A stretch of DNA of 64,000 nt from Pontibacter sp. SGAir0037 (GCF_005491705.1 NZ_CP028092.1:1736001-1800000), one strand, 5' to 3'; positions 45,590 to 55,656 are shown, numbered from the stretch's first letter. Made by a program: numbers and translations. The notes: generated from the sequence alone by a model not told the origin.

Positions 45590-46948
45590 ATGAAAAATTC
45601 CAATTTCAAGATTTTTATCCTCGATGACGATGTATGGTATAGCGAGTTGCTTGAGTATCATCTTTCTTTAAATCCCGATTACGAACTTAAGAAATTTCAT
45701 TCTGCCAAGGATTGTCTTACCAGCATGTATGAGCGGCCTGATGTTGTTACATTGGACTATTCTTTACCTGATAAAAATGGCGATGAAGTACTAAAGAAAA
45801 TCAAAGAGCAGAATCCGGATACGCAGGTTATTATTATTTCCGGCCAGGAAGACGTGGCTACTGCTGTTGATCTGCTCAAAAAAGGCGCTTACGATTATAT
45901 CGTAAAAGATGAAGAAACACCTGAACGTGTCTGGAATACGGTTAACAAAATCAGGGAAAACGTATCGCTGCGGGAAGAGATTAACCAGCTGCGGGAACAG
46001 ATAGGCCAGAAGTACGATTTCGGCAACATTATCATAGGCAATAGCGAAGCTATCAAACGTGTCTTCACGATGATGGATAAAGCTGCCAAAACCAACATCA
46101 CGGTTTCGATAACAGGAGAAACAGGTACAGGTAAGGAACTGGTTGCAAAAGCTATTCACTACAACGGCATCAAAAAAAAGATGCCCTACGTGGCCGTAAA
46201 CGTAGCAGCCATACCCAGAGAACTTATCGAAAGCGAGCTTTTCGGTCATGAAAAAGGAGCCTTTACCGGAGCTGTGTCCCGCCGCCTAGGCAAGTTCGAA
46301 GAGGCCAATAAAGGCACTATTTTCTTAGATGAAATCGGCGAGCTGGACATCAGCCTACAGGCAAAATTACTGCGTGTGCTGCAGGAAAAAGAAATAACCC
46401 GGGTTGGTGGAAATACTGTAGTTCCTGTTGATGCGCGCATAATTGTAGCTACTCACAAGAACCTGGCGGATGAAGTTAAAAAAGGTAACTTCCGGGAAGA
46501 CCTTTACTACCGTTTGCTTGGTTTGCCTATCCACCTGCCTGCCCTGCGTGAGCGCGGCAGCGATATCCTGGTACTTGCCAAGCACTTTATAGATGCCTTC
46601 GCCAAGGAAAACGGCATGGCCAGAAAAACTTTATCTTCGGGAGCGCAGGAAAAGCTTCTCTCCTACTCTTTCCCGGGTAACGTGCGCGAACTGAAGGCCC
46701 TGGTAGAACTGGCTGTTGTACTGGCCGATGAAGATGTGATACAGGAGCATGACATCAATTTTCATGCGAACAACGCCGAAAAAGACTTCCTGGCTACGGA
46801 GAGAACCCTGAAACAGTTCACAGCAGACATCATACAATACTACCTGGACAAGTATGATCAGAATGTTTTGCTTGTGGCCGACAAACTCGACATTGGTAAA
46901 TCTACTATTTACCGTATGATACAGAATAAAGAGCTTCGGGTGAAATAA
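45590..46948 (+). CDS. Sigma-54-dependent response regulator (NtrC family)
   Basis: 452 residues. A receiver domain (about 6-120) has the acidic pocket D12-D14, the phosphorylation site D56 (VVTLDYSLPD) and K106. The AAA+ domain has Walker A GETGTGKE (176-183), the sigma-54-contact loop GAFTGA (223-228), Walker B TIFLDEIGE (243-251) and the arginine-finger region RLLGLPIHLPALRER. A Fis-type helix-turn-helix ends the protein (about 425-450, LLVADKLDIGKSTIYRMI). It activates promoters read by RNA polymerase with sigma-54. A large hybrid kinase follows downstream; the pairing is likely but not proven. Confidence 0.92.
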   Translation: MKNSNFKIFILDDDVWYSELLEYHLSLNPDYELKKFHSAKDCLTSMYERPDVVTLDYSLPDKNGDEVLKKIKEQNPDTQVIIISGQEDVATAVDLLKKGAYDYIVKDEETPERVWNTVNKIRENVSLREEINQLREQIGQKYDFGNIIIGNSEAIKRVFTMMDKAAKTNITVSITGETGTGKELVAKAIHYNGIKKKMPYVAVNVAAIPRELIESELFGHEKGAFTGAVSRRLGKFEEANKGTIFLDEIGELDISLQAKLLRVLQEKEITRVGGNTVVPVDARIIVATHKNLADEVKKGNFREDLYYRLLGLPIHLPALRERGSDILVLAKHFIDAFAKENGMARKTLSSGAQEKLLSYSFPGNVRELKALVELAVVLADEDVIQEHDINFHANNAEKDFLATERTLKQFTADIIQYYLDKYDQNVLLVADKLDIGKSTIYRMIQNKELRVK

Positions 46949-47152
46949 TACCGAAGCCCTTGCAGTAACTGAACTATAACCTTTGTTCTCTTTTAGAACA
47001 TACCTTTTCCACTGTTATCAACTAAAAGTCCAATCAGTTATAGCAACAATATAAGATTGGAAAGGCTTATTTTACTTTACCACAATGATTTATCCGATCA
47101 TGAACCATAACATAATTTTTTGGTTTAAATTGTAGGTTGTAAATCCTGTTCA

Positions 47153-50100
47153 ATGGAAATGATTCATGATGTAGCATTACTTCGCCAGGAACTGGAGCAA
47201 GAGAGGCAGGCTCGCCTTAAGGCTCAGGAACTGGCGCAGGAATATGAGAAAGAGCTGCACTACCTGCGAAACGATAAAGCAGTTAGCGGAGCTCTTATGG
47301 CTCAGAAAGAGAAATTTAATACAGTGTTATTATCCCTTTTTAACTATTCCCAGTCAGCTATTCTGGTGATAGATTCAACCGGTGTCATAATGCTGATTAA
47401 CCAGACCTTTTGTACTTTCTTTGGCATCGATCAGCATCCAAACGAACTTTTGGGCTATCCGGCTGATTATCTGAATCGCTTTCGACTACTTAACAATGTT
47501 TCTTCTAACTTAATATGTCAGCCTGATGCGTTCAGCACGAGCCTAGAGGAATTTACTTTACCGAATGGGGTAGTACTTGAGCAGGAAAGCTTTCAGGTGA
47601 AACTGGATGAACTAACGCATGGCTGTGCTTTTATTTACAGAGATATAACAGCCCGGATTCAAGCCAGAAATACCCTGGAATTCCTGTCTGAGCTACAGGC
47701 TGATTATCCTTACCCGGTTATTAGGCTCAGCTATAGTGGCGAAATAATCTTTATGAATGATGCCGGCCAGCAGCTGTTTAACGGAGTAAGAAAGAACTGG
47801 GAGAATGGCTTTAAACGGCTATTGATGCAGAAACTGAGCAAGTTTGAAACTGCAGGAACAAAAAACTCTCTTGAAACCTATATCAACGAAAAATACTATC
47901 TTCTTTTTTTCGTCCCGTTAAAATCCAAAGGCTACGTTAATATTTATCTAACTGATATAACAGAAAGACGTAAAGCCGAGCTTGCGCTGGAAGAAAGCCA
48001 GCAGATGGTGCGAAAAATTACGAGCACGGTTCCTAATATTATCTACATCTATGATGTTGAACAGAAGAAACTGGTGTACGCTAACCAGCACGTTGCTTCT
48101 GTTTTGGGCTTCCATCTCGATGAAATAGAAACCGTTTCGAGCCAACAACTGGCAGACAAAGTAGTGCCGGAAGATCTGGATAAAGTACTTCACCATATAG
48201 AACAGGTGTGTGTGGCTGCGGATGGCCAGGTGCTGGAAGTAACCTATCGCATTACCACTAAAAGCGGGGAATTAAAAGAGCTTTATTGCCGGGAAACGGT
48301 CTTTAAAAGAAAAGAGAACGGACAGGTAACACAGATTATCGGTTCTTCGGAGGATGTTACTCAATTACGGGAGAAGAACAGGCAGATTCTGGAACAAAAA
48401 GAGTTTTACGAGTCTATTCTAAACCACATTCCTTCCGACATAGCTGTTTATAACAACAGGATGCAGTACCTTTTTGTAAATCCTGCTGCCATTCCGGATC
48501 AGGGCATACGCGAGTGGCTGATCGGTAAGAACAACGAAGATTATTGCACCTACAGAAATGTTCCTTTTGCGCGTTTCCAGAACCGGCAAAACCACCTCGA
48601 AAGCGTTTTCGAGCTAAAGAAAAGAATTGAGTTCGAAGAAAAGTTAACAGACGCTAAAGGCAACAGTTCCTACCATATCCGCCGGTTAAACCCTGTTCTG
48701 GACCAGAAAGGAGAGGTAAACCTGGTCATAAGTCACGGACTGAACATTACAGACTTGCGCAAGGCACAGGATGCTATTGTTGCCAGCGAAGCCCAGAACA
48801 GAGCCATTCTGGCGGCTATTCCTGACCTGATCTTTATTATCGACAAAGACGGTATCTGCCTCGACATGAAGAATGTGGAGCAGGAGCATTTACTGGTTTC
48901 AAAGGATAAGGTTGTAGGAAAACACATCAAAGAATCTTTGCCGGATAAAATAACCACTCCTACGCTGCAAATTATCTCCCGCGTATTAAGCTCCGGGATT
49001 TCAGAGAAAACAGAATATGAGCTGGAATTACAAAATACGATCAAGCATTTCGAGGGCAGAATAATTAAGTACAATGCTGATCAGATACTGGCTATCATTC
49101 GTGATATTACAGAAGAACTGGAAACAGCCAAAGAGGTAAAAGAGAAAAACGATTTTATCCAGCTTGTTCTGGATAGCAGCCCGAGTCTGATCTATGTAAA
49201 AGATGGTTCGAGTAAGTTTGTGCTGGCTAACCAGGAATTCGCGAATCTGCTGGACAGGCCGGTAGAGCAAATCATCGGCTCTACTAACCTCGAACTTGCC
49301 TTTTTAGAAGAGGAAGGCGATGTATATACGCAGATTGACCGTCAGGTAGTTGAAGAGAAGCGCGAGATTGTGGTAGAGGAAAAGTATACTATGTCTAACG
49401 GCGAGGTAGTCTGGCTAAATACGGTTAAACGGCCTATTACGACAGCTAAAGGAGAAGTGCACATTTTAGGTATTTCCACGAACATAACAGACCAGAAACT
49501 ATCCACACAGCGCCTTGCGCAGAGTGAGGAACTACACCGCCTGCTTTCCGAAAACTCTAAAGATCTTATTTCTTTACACGATATCAACGGTACCTATTTA
49601 TATGTTTCCAGGGCCTCAGAAGAACTGCTGGGCTTTATGCCTGAAGAAATTATAGGTTTGTCGCCCTTTGATTTCACGCATCCTGATGATGTTCCGGCAG
49701 TATCAGAAAAAATTTCAACAGCCCTGATGCAGAAAAAGAATGTTTCGGTGCAGTATAGAAAGCGTAATAAGCAGGGGGATTATCTGTGGGTTGAGACTGA
49801 TATTAAGCCTATATTAGATGAGAACGGCGAAATAAAAAAGGTGCAGTCTTCGCTGAGGGATATCTCTGACCGGAAAAACTCTGAAGAAACGATAAAAAAC
49901 AGCGAGAAGAAATACAGAGACCTGGTTAACTACAGCCAGGCCTATATCTGTACGCATGACATGGAAGGTACCATTCTTTCTGTTAACCCTTACTTACTCG
50001 AGAAGCTCGGCTACCAGGAACATGAAATGGTGGGCAGAAAGATCAATAGCTTCTTCCCGCTACGCTACCAGGCCTATTTCAAAGATTATTTGCAACAGTT

Positions 50101-51820
50101 CGAAACAGAGAGCGTCGTCCCGGGAGTTTTAACCATTTTAAACAAAGAAAAAGAAGAACGCTACCTGCAATACCAGACCTACAAGGTGCAGGAGCCTGAT
50201 GTGGAACCCTTTATCATTGCTATTGCCCAAGACATAACTGATCGGATGCTCACGGAGCGCGAACTCGTAAAAGCAAAAGAAGCGGCTGAAGAGTCTGCCC
50301 GGGTAAAAGAAAATTTCCTGGCAAACATGAGCCACGAGATCAGAACACCAATGAACGGAATTTTGGGCATGGCTGGTTTATTAAGTAAAACAGCGTTAAA
50401 CGGCTCTCAGCAGAATTGCCTCAAAATAATAAAGCAATCTGCCGATAATCTTCTGGTCGTTATCAACGATATCCTGGATATAGCTAAGATAGAAGCTGGT
50501 AAACTGGAACTGGAGTCTATCCCTTTTAATATTTTAGATACGGTTAAGGCAGCGTTTCAGACTTTTATTTACAAGGCTGAAGAAAAGGAAATCGGCTATC
50601 ACTTTAAGCCATTCCACCTCCGACACCAGCTGCTGATCGGAGATCCGTACCGCCTGAACCAGGTACTGCTGAACATGCTCAACAATGCCATCAAATTTAC
50701 AGATAGCGGTAGCGTCACGTTAAGTGGCGAAATAGTGGAAGAAACAGAAGATGCCACCACGCTGTGCTTTACCGTAGAAGATACAGGTATAGGAATACCC
50801 ACGAGCAAGTTCGAAACTATTTTTGAAGGCTTTACCCAGGCTTACTCCAGCACTACCAGAAAATATGGGGGTACCGGTCTTGGGCTGAGCATCTGTAAAA
50901 ACCTGATGGAAATGCAGGGCGGCCGCATTTGGGTAGAGAGCAAAGAAGGCAGGGGCAGTATCTTTAAAATACAGATCACTTATCCTAAATCGAAAGACCA
51001 GCAAATGGTTATTCACCAGGCGCAGGAGACCGATTTTTATAGCCTTGCGAGTGTAAAAGTACTTTTGGCTGAAGATAATGAGGTAAACGTTTTCCTGGCT
51101 AAGTCTATTCTGGAAGGATGGAACTTTGCTGTTGATGTTGCCTATAACGGCCGGGCTGCAACAGAACTGGTGGAGCAAAACAGGTACGACATTATCCTGA
51201 TGGACATTCAAATGCCCGAAATGAGTGGTATAGATGCCACCCTACATATCCGTTCTCATCAGAATCCGACAATAGCCGGAATCCCAATCATTGCCTTAAC
51301 AGCTAATGCCTTAAAAGGCGATGCGGAAAAGTATATGAGTGCGGGAATGAATGATTACATATCCAAACCTTTTGATGAAGAAGTATTATTTTCTAAAATA
51401 GAAGCATTACTGCCCCATAAAAAAGTGACAAACGAAAGAAATAACAGACCTATAGAACAAAAAGAGAATTCAAACGAAAGCCAGGAGCAGCTATACGATT
51501 TGTCGTTGCTGCACAAGATGTCGAGAGGAAATGAGGCATTTATAAACCGGACCAAGCAACTGTTCGTGGATACCGTGCCGGCTACTGTAGAAGAGCTAAG
51601 TACGAAAGCAGAACAGGCCGACTGGCTTGGTGTTAGCTCAGCAGCCCACAAGCTAAAATCTACTATTGACACGATGCGAATTGAAAAACTGAAGGAGGTA
51701 GTGCGTCAAATCGAGACAGATGCTAAAAAATCAGAAAACCTGGCGGATATTCATAGCAATATTCAATATTTAACCCAGGTTATGCAGCAGGTAATTGAAA
51801 AACTGAGGCAGGATCAATAA
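47153..51820 (+). CDS. Multi-PAS hybrid histidine kinase with receiver and Hpt domains
   Basis: 1555 residues. An N-terminal coiled coil (1-45) is followed by eight PAS units: about 55-175, 178-285, 288-405, 410-540, 545-660, 665-790, 793-910 and 915-1035. Each one ends with a D-I-T/S-type block such as YRDITARI, LTDITERR or LRDISDRK. Then come HisKA with H1061 (NMSHEIRTPMN), HATPase_c with N-box NMLNNAIKF, G1 EDTGIGIP and G2 YGGTGLGLSI; a receiver domain with D1351 (ILMDIQMPEMSG); and an Hpt domain with H1499 (AAHKLKST). This allows a His-Asp-His relay to a separate receiver. No membrane segment is seen, so it is cytoplasmic. Signals are probably small molecules, redox or light, but no PAS ligand site was identified. 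Confidence 0.93.
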   Translation: MEMIHDVALLRQELEQERQARLKAQELAQEYEKELHYLRNDKAVSGALMAQKEKFNTVLLSLFNYSQSAILVIDSTGVIMLINQTFCTFFGIDQHPNELLGYPADYLNRFRLLNNVSSNLICQPDAFSTSLEEFTLPNGVVLEQESFQVKLDELTHGCAFIYRDITARIQARNTLEFLSELQADYPYPVIRLSYSGEIIFMNDAGQQLFNGVRKNWENGFKRLLMQKLSKFETAGTKNSLETYINEKYYLLFFVPLKSKGYVNIYLTDITERRKAELALEESQQMVRKITSTVPNIIYIYDVEQKKLVYANQHVASVLGFHLDEIETVSSQQLADKVVPEDLDKVLHHIEQVCVAADGQVLEVTYRITTKSGELKELYCRETVFKRKENGQVTQIIGSSEDVTQLREKNRQILEQKEFYESILNHIPSDIAVYNNRMQYLFVNPAAIPDQGIREWLIGKNNEDYCTYRNVPFARFQNRQNHLESVFELKKRIEFEEKLTDAKGNSSYHIRRLNPVLDQKGEVNLVISHGLNITDLRKAQDAIVASEAQNRAILAAIPDLIFIIDKDGICLDMKNVEQEHLLVSKDKVVGKHIKESLPDKITTPTLQIISRVLSSGISEKTEYELELQNTIKHFEGRIIKYNADQILAIIRDITEELETAKEVKEKNDFIQLVLDSSPSLIYVKDGSSKFVLANQEFANLLDRPVEQIIGSTNLELAFLEEEGDVYTQIDRQVVEEKREIVVEEKYTMSNGEVVWLNTVKRPITTAKGEVHILGISTNITDQKLSTQRLAQSEELHRLLSENSKDLISLHDINGTYLYVSRASEELLGFMPEEIIGLSPFDFTHPDDVPAVSEKISTALMQKKNVSVQYRKRNKQGDYLWVETDIKPILDENGEIKKVQSSLRDISDRKNSEETIKNSEKKYRDLVNYSQAYICTHDMEGTILSVNPYLLEKLGYQEHEMVGRKINSFFPLRYQAYFKDYLQQFETESVVPGVLTILNKEKEERYLQYQTYKVQEPDVEPFIIAIAQDITDRMLTERELVKAKEAAEESARVKENFLANMSHEIRTPMNGILGMAGLLSKTALNGSQQNCLKIIKQSADNLLVVINDILDIAKIEAGKLELESIPFNILDTVKAAFQTFIYKAEEKEIGYHFKPFHLRHQLLIGDPYRLNQVLLNMLNNAIKFTDSGSVTLSGEIVEETEDATTLCFTVEDTGIGIPTSKFETIFEGFTQAYSSTTRKYGGTGLGLSICKNLMEMQGGRIWVESKEGRGSIFKIQITYPKSKDQQMVIHQAQETDFYSLASVKVLLAEDNEVNVFLAKSILEGWNFAVDVAYNGRAATELVEQNRYDIILMDIQMPEMSGIDATLHIRSHQNPTIAGIPIIALTANALKGDAEKYMSAGMNDYISKPFDEEVLFSKIEALLPHKKVTNERNNRPIEQKENSNESQEQLYDLSLLHKMSRGNEAFINRTKQLFVDTVPATVEELSTKAEQADWLGVSSAAHKLKSTIDTMRIEKLKEVVRQIETDAKKSENLADIHSNIQYLTQVMQQVIEKLRQDQ

Positions 51821-51852
51821 AAATTAATTTTAAGCTACCGCTTAATAATAAA

Positions 51853-51904
51853 GTACCTGTATGATTAGTGGCATTGCCTTACAGGCCGCTAATCATACAG
51901 GTAC
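51853..51904. terminator. Long hairpin at the convergent junction of the hybrid kinase and K+ channel genes
   Basis: A 16-bp perfect arm pair (GTACCTGTATGATTAG at 51853-51868 with its complement at 51889-51904), then one mismatch and three more pairs, around an 11-12 base loop. The TGA stop of the channel gene (51893-51895) lies within the right arm. As at 42256, it serves both directions; a moderately U-rich tract follows on the minus strand. Confidence 0.75.
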
Positions 51905-52711
51905 ATCTTCTCGAAGCCGATAACCACAGTTACTGCAGTAGTTGGCATCTTTTGCATGCCCTTCTTTATGGCAATTAGGGCACACAATTGTGTTGCCCGC
52001 TTTTCTGTCGGCCTGCGCCAGTTCTACGGTAACAATGCCGGTAGGCACTGCAATTATACCATAGCCGGTAATCATCAGGCAGCTGGCCAGAAACTGACCA
52101 AGCGGTGTAACCGGTGAAATATCGCCGTAACCAACAGTAGTTAAAGTAACTATTGCCCAGTAAATACTAACGGGTATGCTGGTAAAGCCACTCTCAGCTC
52201 CCTCCACCACGTACTGCACCGTGCCAACAATTATAACCAACGTTATTACTGTTCCGATAAAGACGGTAATCTTGGGTAAACTTGCCCGTAAGGCATTGGC
52301 CAGTATCTGGCCTTCATAGATAAAGTGGGTCAGCTTTAATATCCGGGCCATCCTCAGCAACCTTAGTGCTCTTATTACCAGCAGGTACTGAGCCCCGACT
52401 ATAAAGAGGCTTAAATAAGTCGGAATAATAGCCAGAAAGTCAATAATGCCTAAAGCTGAAAAGATGTAGCGGGCCGGTTGTGGCGAACTGTAAATCCTCA
52501 GAAAATATTCTATGGTAAAAACTAAGGTCAGCCCCCACTCTACTGCCATTAACACCTGCAGGTATTCGCGTCTGATAGCTGTTATACTTTCCAGCATAAC
52601 AGTGAGTATACTAATAGAAATAAAGACCAGCAACCCTATATCAAACGCTTTTCCGGCAGGTGTTTCAGCTTCGAAAATAACGGTATAGAGTGTGTCCTTT
52701 ATGCGCTTCAT
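51893..52711 (-). CDS. Voltage-gated-type K+ channel with a C-terminal zinc ribbon
   Basis: 272 residues. Six membrane segments, an S4-like helix with regularly spaced Arg (RALRLLRMARILKL, 114-127) and the pore signature TLTTVGYGDISP (189-200, filter TVGYGD) identify a voltage-gated K+ channel family member. After the pore, IVTVELAQADRKAG links to a ribbon with C244, C247, C259 and C262 (CPNCHKEG, CSNCGYRL), which should bind zinc. The tetramer conducts K+ in the inner membrane. The ribbon is an unusual addition, perhaps for assembly or redox sensing (inference). It lies 64 bases downstream of the DUF389 gene. Confidence 0.88.
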   Translation of the reverse strand: MKRIKDTLYTVIFEAETPAGKAFDIGLLVFISISILTVMLESITAIRREYLQVLMAVEWGLTLVFTIEYFLRIYSSPQPARYIFSALGIIDFLAIIPTYLSLFIVGAQYLLVIRALRLLRMARILKLTHFIYEGQILANALRASLPKITVFIGTVITLVIIVGTVQYVVEGAESGFTSIPVSIYWAIVTLTTVGYGDISPVTPLGQFLASCLMITGYGIIAVPTGIVTVELAQADRKAGNTIVCPNCHKEGHAKDANYCSNCGYRLREDVPV

Positions 52712-52775
52712 CTATCTTGATGGCTTGTTGGTATGTATACGGTGTTTCAGATCCTAACGAACAGCTGAAGCAAAC

Positions 52776-54152
52776 TTAAAAGCTAGAAACAACCTGCACC
52801 GAATCTTTCTTTAACTTAGCTGCCAGGAATCGCCTGATCTGCTGTTCATTTTCCCTGATTCTGGCTGCGTCTGCCCTGCCAGCTCTGTTCTGGGTATTTC
52901 TGCCAGGTTTTTCCCAATCAATCATCACCACCATTACCGTATCTTGCTTCGACTGCTGGTTGGTGATCAGCATTTCCCCGATCTGCAGCTTGGTAACATT
53001 CGGGTACAGCAGTTTAAGATCGGAAGTAGCATTGGCAGTGGTATAAACAGTGCTTTGCCTGCGCAAGCTGTCTAACCTGCTCTGCTGCATTTTCTGAATC
53101 TCAACCGTCTTCAGAAAGTCTTTGGTAATATTATTGGTTACTTCCGAAGCCATCTCTCTGACCTCATCAGGCGAAATATCCAGTTGGATCAGCTTTACCT
53201 TGTAAGAAGGCAGATCATTCTCTTCCAGCACCTGGTTATAGTGGCTGGCTACGCTTTCATCTACCTTATTGCCAACACTGTATATTTTGATTGTATTGAT
53301 AGAATCTGTTTGCGCTACTTCCCATTTAATAATTTCATTCTCACGATTGGTATAATCGCTGATGATCAGGTTCTCGATCTTCTTTCTTGTCTGTACTCCC
53401 TGGTAAATATTATAGAGAAAATAGATGCTGGGGGAAACAACTATAAACAGTGCAACAGCCATTATCCTGGCTACACGTCTTTCTGTCTCTTTGTTGATAT
53501 ATGTCTTTGTATGAAATTTAAGATACTTTACAATAAGAAAGGTAGCCAGGCTTATAAAAACCGCATTGATAAAGAACAGGTAAAAGCCTCCAAAAAAGAA
53601 GTCGAACCTGCCCAGTGCCAGGCCATAACCTGCAGTACAGAGCGGAGGCATTAAAGCAGTTGCAATGGCTACCCCCGGTATGGCATTCGATTTATCTGAT
53701 CTCGAAATTGATATGATACCTGCCACACCCCCAAAAAACGCCACCATCACATCCAGTAAAGTGGGTGTAGTACGGGCCAGCAGTTCATTGGTTGGCTCGC
53801 CGAGCGGCGTTATTTTAAAATAAAGTGTACTAAAGAAAAGGCCGGCAATAGCTGCAATAGAGAGGTTTTTCAAAGAGTCTATCATCATTTCCCTATCGTT
53901 GATGCCAACCGCCAGGCCTACACCCAATATAGGAGACATCAGGGGAGAAACAAGCATGGCCCCGATTATCACAGCTCCAGAACCAGTATCCAAACCAATA
54001 GAAGCCAGAATAGCCGAACAGATCAGCATCCAGGTGTTGTTGCCACGAACAGGTATCTTATCGTTTATTTCGCGTATAGTGCCTGCTTCGTCTGTCTGGG
54101 GTAAAATATCTAAAATCTTATCAATCGAATTTTTTATTGCATTTAGAGGCAT
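52776..54152 (-). CDS. DUF389 membrane protein
   Basis: 458 residues. An N-terminal soluble stretch (1-45) precedes at least five membrane segments with DUF389 blocks: NTWMLICSAILASIGLDTGS, AVIIGAMLVSPLMSPILGVG and PGVAIATALMPPLCTAGYGLA. A C-terminal extracytoplasmic or cytoplasmic domain of about 190 residues follows (from about 250), including RLDSLRRQSTVYTTA. DUF389 proteins are membrane proteins of unknown role, often linked with ion balance. It lies next to DUF2254 and K+ channel genes, so an ion-homeostasis role is plausible. Confidence 0.85.
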   Translation of the reverse strand: MPLNAIKNSIDKILDILPQTDEAGTIREINDKIPVRGNNTWMLICSAILASIGLDTGSGAVIIGAMLVSPLMSPILGVGLAVGINDREMMIDSLKNLSIAAIAGLFFSTLYFKITPLGEPTNELLARTTPTLLDVMVAFFGGVAGIISISRSDKSNAIPGVAIATALMPPLCTAGYGLALGRFDFFFGGFYLFFINAVFISLATFLIVKYLKFHTKTYINKETERRVARIMAVALFIVVSPSIYFLYNIYQGVQTRKKIENLIISDYTNRENEIIKWEVAQTDSINTIKIYSVGNKVDESVASHYNQVLEENDLPSYKVKLIQLDISPDEVREMASEVTNNITKDFLKTVEIQKMQQSRLDSLRRQSTVYTTANATSDLKLLYPNVTKLQIGEMLITNQQSKQDTVMVVMIDWEKPGRNTQNRAGRADAARIRENEQQIRRFLAAKLKKDSVQVVSSF

Positions 54153-54180
54153 GAAATATGCTGGTTGGTCAAAACAGGGT

Positions 54181-54201
54181 AAAAATAGCTTTTTTAGCTA
54201 A
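54181..54201 (-). terminator. Weak terminator after the DUF2254 gene
   Basis: On the minus strand a 5-bp stem TAGCT/AGCTA with an A-rich loop is followed by TTTTT. It lies directly after the stop of the DUF2254 gene. Short stem, so a weak call. Confidence 0.3.
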
Positions 54202-54207
54202 AGTAGC

Positions 54208-55548
54208 CTAATCTGTCAGGCTGAGCAATGGCAAGTCCTTCGCAAGCACCTTCATTGCATTTATTTCTTTCAGGTGACGGTTTATCATCTCCTTGTCTCC
54301 CGGGTCTGATAGCGATTTCCTGGACGCATGCACCAGCAGCAGTGCTTCTTTGTAAAGGATCTGTCGGCGATGTATAAAATGAATGGTTATATACAGCAGG
54401 TTTTTGAACATGTACAGCAGTCGTGACATTACCAGGCTGTCGTGCTTCCCATAGTTTCGGATTGAAGACAGGCAAAGCGAAAACAAGTGATCAAATGTCT
54501 CCTGCTTAAACCTGATTCTGACTACTTTCTCTTTATCAGCCACTAACTGCTCATCCGTCAGCTTCATGCGCAGGGCAAACAGTTCGGAGAGGTAATCGAT
54601 GGCTTTCATAGCCGTACCAGGATCGTTTACGCTTGGGCTCAGTGCTTTTACAGCACTTTCTGTAATCTGCTTAAAGCCATACAAATAATTTAAATCCGGC
54701 AGCTCTCCCTGTCCATAGTTTACATGTGCTGCTAACTCTTTGCAAAATTCCTCCAGTTCTGCCACCGGCCTGTTGATACGCACAAAAGGAGTTGCCTCAA
54801 GTACATAATTCCCCAAAGGCTGAAGAAACTCCATCACCACATCATATTTATAACACAATGCCAGCACCGACTCCAGGTCTATACTTTGCACATAGCCTGA
54901 ACGGGGACTATTCAGCTCCACCCAGGTGGCTTCTTCGAATGCTTTCGTAACCAGAAGATGCTTATCCTGCCGGATGAGCTGCTCTAGCTTCTTTTTGGTT
55001 ATGCGATGAATGCCCGCTAAAATATGATCAATCTGGATAGACTGCGAAATGGAATGGATAAAGTAAACAAAACATCCCAGGCATACGAAGGTAAATGCCA
55101 TAGACAAGAAAACAGCAATACCCGGTAGCTCTTCATAATAACTTTCGGAACGGATATTGACCATGATGATGAGGGAGTAAATAAGTGTTCCGAGGTATAT
55201 ACCCAATATTTTCTGGTTTGACTGATGGGAGATGAGTCCGGGAATAACTCGCGGTGAAAAATTAGAGCCAGCCTGGTTCAGCACCAGCATCACCATTGTA
55301 AAACTGAACACAATGAGCGATATGATACCTGTTGCAATTGAGTTTAAGATGGTGTGTGCTGTCTCGCCGCTTGTAATGATTAAGAAAGGAAATCTGTCGT
55401 GCAGTCCCTCACTGATTCCCTTGGTTTCGAGGTAAACCATCAGGATTGCCAAAGCAGCAAACAGTACACTGATCAAAGTGGGGAAGAACCCTATGCTACT
55501 GATGATGTAATAGTAGATAAGCTTGATCTTACTTAAAATTTTCTTCAT
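54208..55548 (-). CDS. DUF2254 membrane protein
   Basis: 446 residues. Four membrane segments in the first 160 residues (SIGFFPTLISVLFAALAILMV, GIISLIVFSFTMVMLVLNQAG, GIYLGTLIYSLIIMVN, GIAVFLSMAFTFVCLGCFVYF), then a cytoplasmic domain with FTMVMLVLNQAGSNFSPR as the DUF2254 family mark. RKSLSDPGDKEMINRHLKEI closes the helical C-terminus. The family is of unknown function. DUF389 follows after 55 bases, so the two genes may be transcribed together. Confidence 0.85.
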   Translation of the reverse strand: MKKILSKIKLIYYYIISSIGFFPTLISVLFAALAILMVYLETKGISEGLHDRFPFLIITSGETAHTILNSIATGIISLIVFSFTMVMLVLNQAGSNFSPRVIPGLISHQSNQKILGIYLGTLIYSLIIMVNIRSESYYEELPGIAVFLSMAFTFVCLGCFVYFIHSISQSIQIDHILAGIHRITKKKLEQLIRQDKHLLVTKAFEEATWVELNSPRSGYVQSIDLESVLALCYKYDVVMEFLQPLGNYVLEATPFVRINRPVAELEEFCKELAAHVNYGQGELPDLNYLYGFKQITESAVKALSPSVNDPGTAMKAIDYLSELFALRMKLTDEQLVADKEKVVRIRFKQETFDHLFSLCLSSIRNYGKHDSLVMSRLLYMFKNLLYITIHFIHRRQILYKEALLLVHASRKSLSDPGDKEMINRHLKEINAMKVLAKDLPLLSLTD

Positions 55549-55620
55549 GAAGTAAGGGGACTGATTTCCTGAATTGGCGTAATACCTGTTCCTTCTACTT
55601 CAATTCTGATCTTATGGTTA

Positions 55621-55656
55621 AAACAAAAATGCTGCTCCAGGTGCCGGAACAGCATT
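55621..55656 (-). terminator. Intrinsic terminator downstream of the universal stress gene
   Basis: On the minus strand AATGCTGTTCC and GGAGCAGCATT form an 11-bp stem with one U-G pair and a 7-base loop, followed by TTTTTGTTTT. It is about 95 bases past the stop of the gene at 55751. Confidence 0.7.

Noticed and set aside
47079..47101. TGAT..ATCA pair before the hybrid kinase as a further FNR site
   Set aside because: The arms are separated by seven bases instead of four and no TAnnTTTG element stands at the right distance.
50720..51211. A 163-codon minus-strand frame inside the hybrid kinase gene
   Set aside because: It is antisense to the HATPase and receiver domains, which show all conserved residues; no independent evidence.
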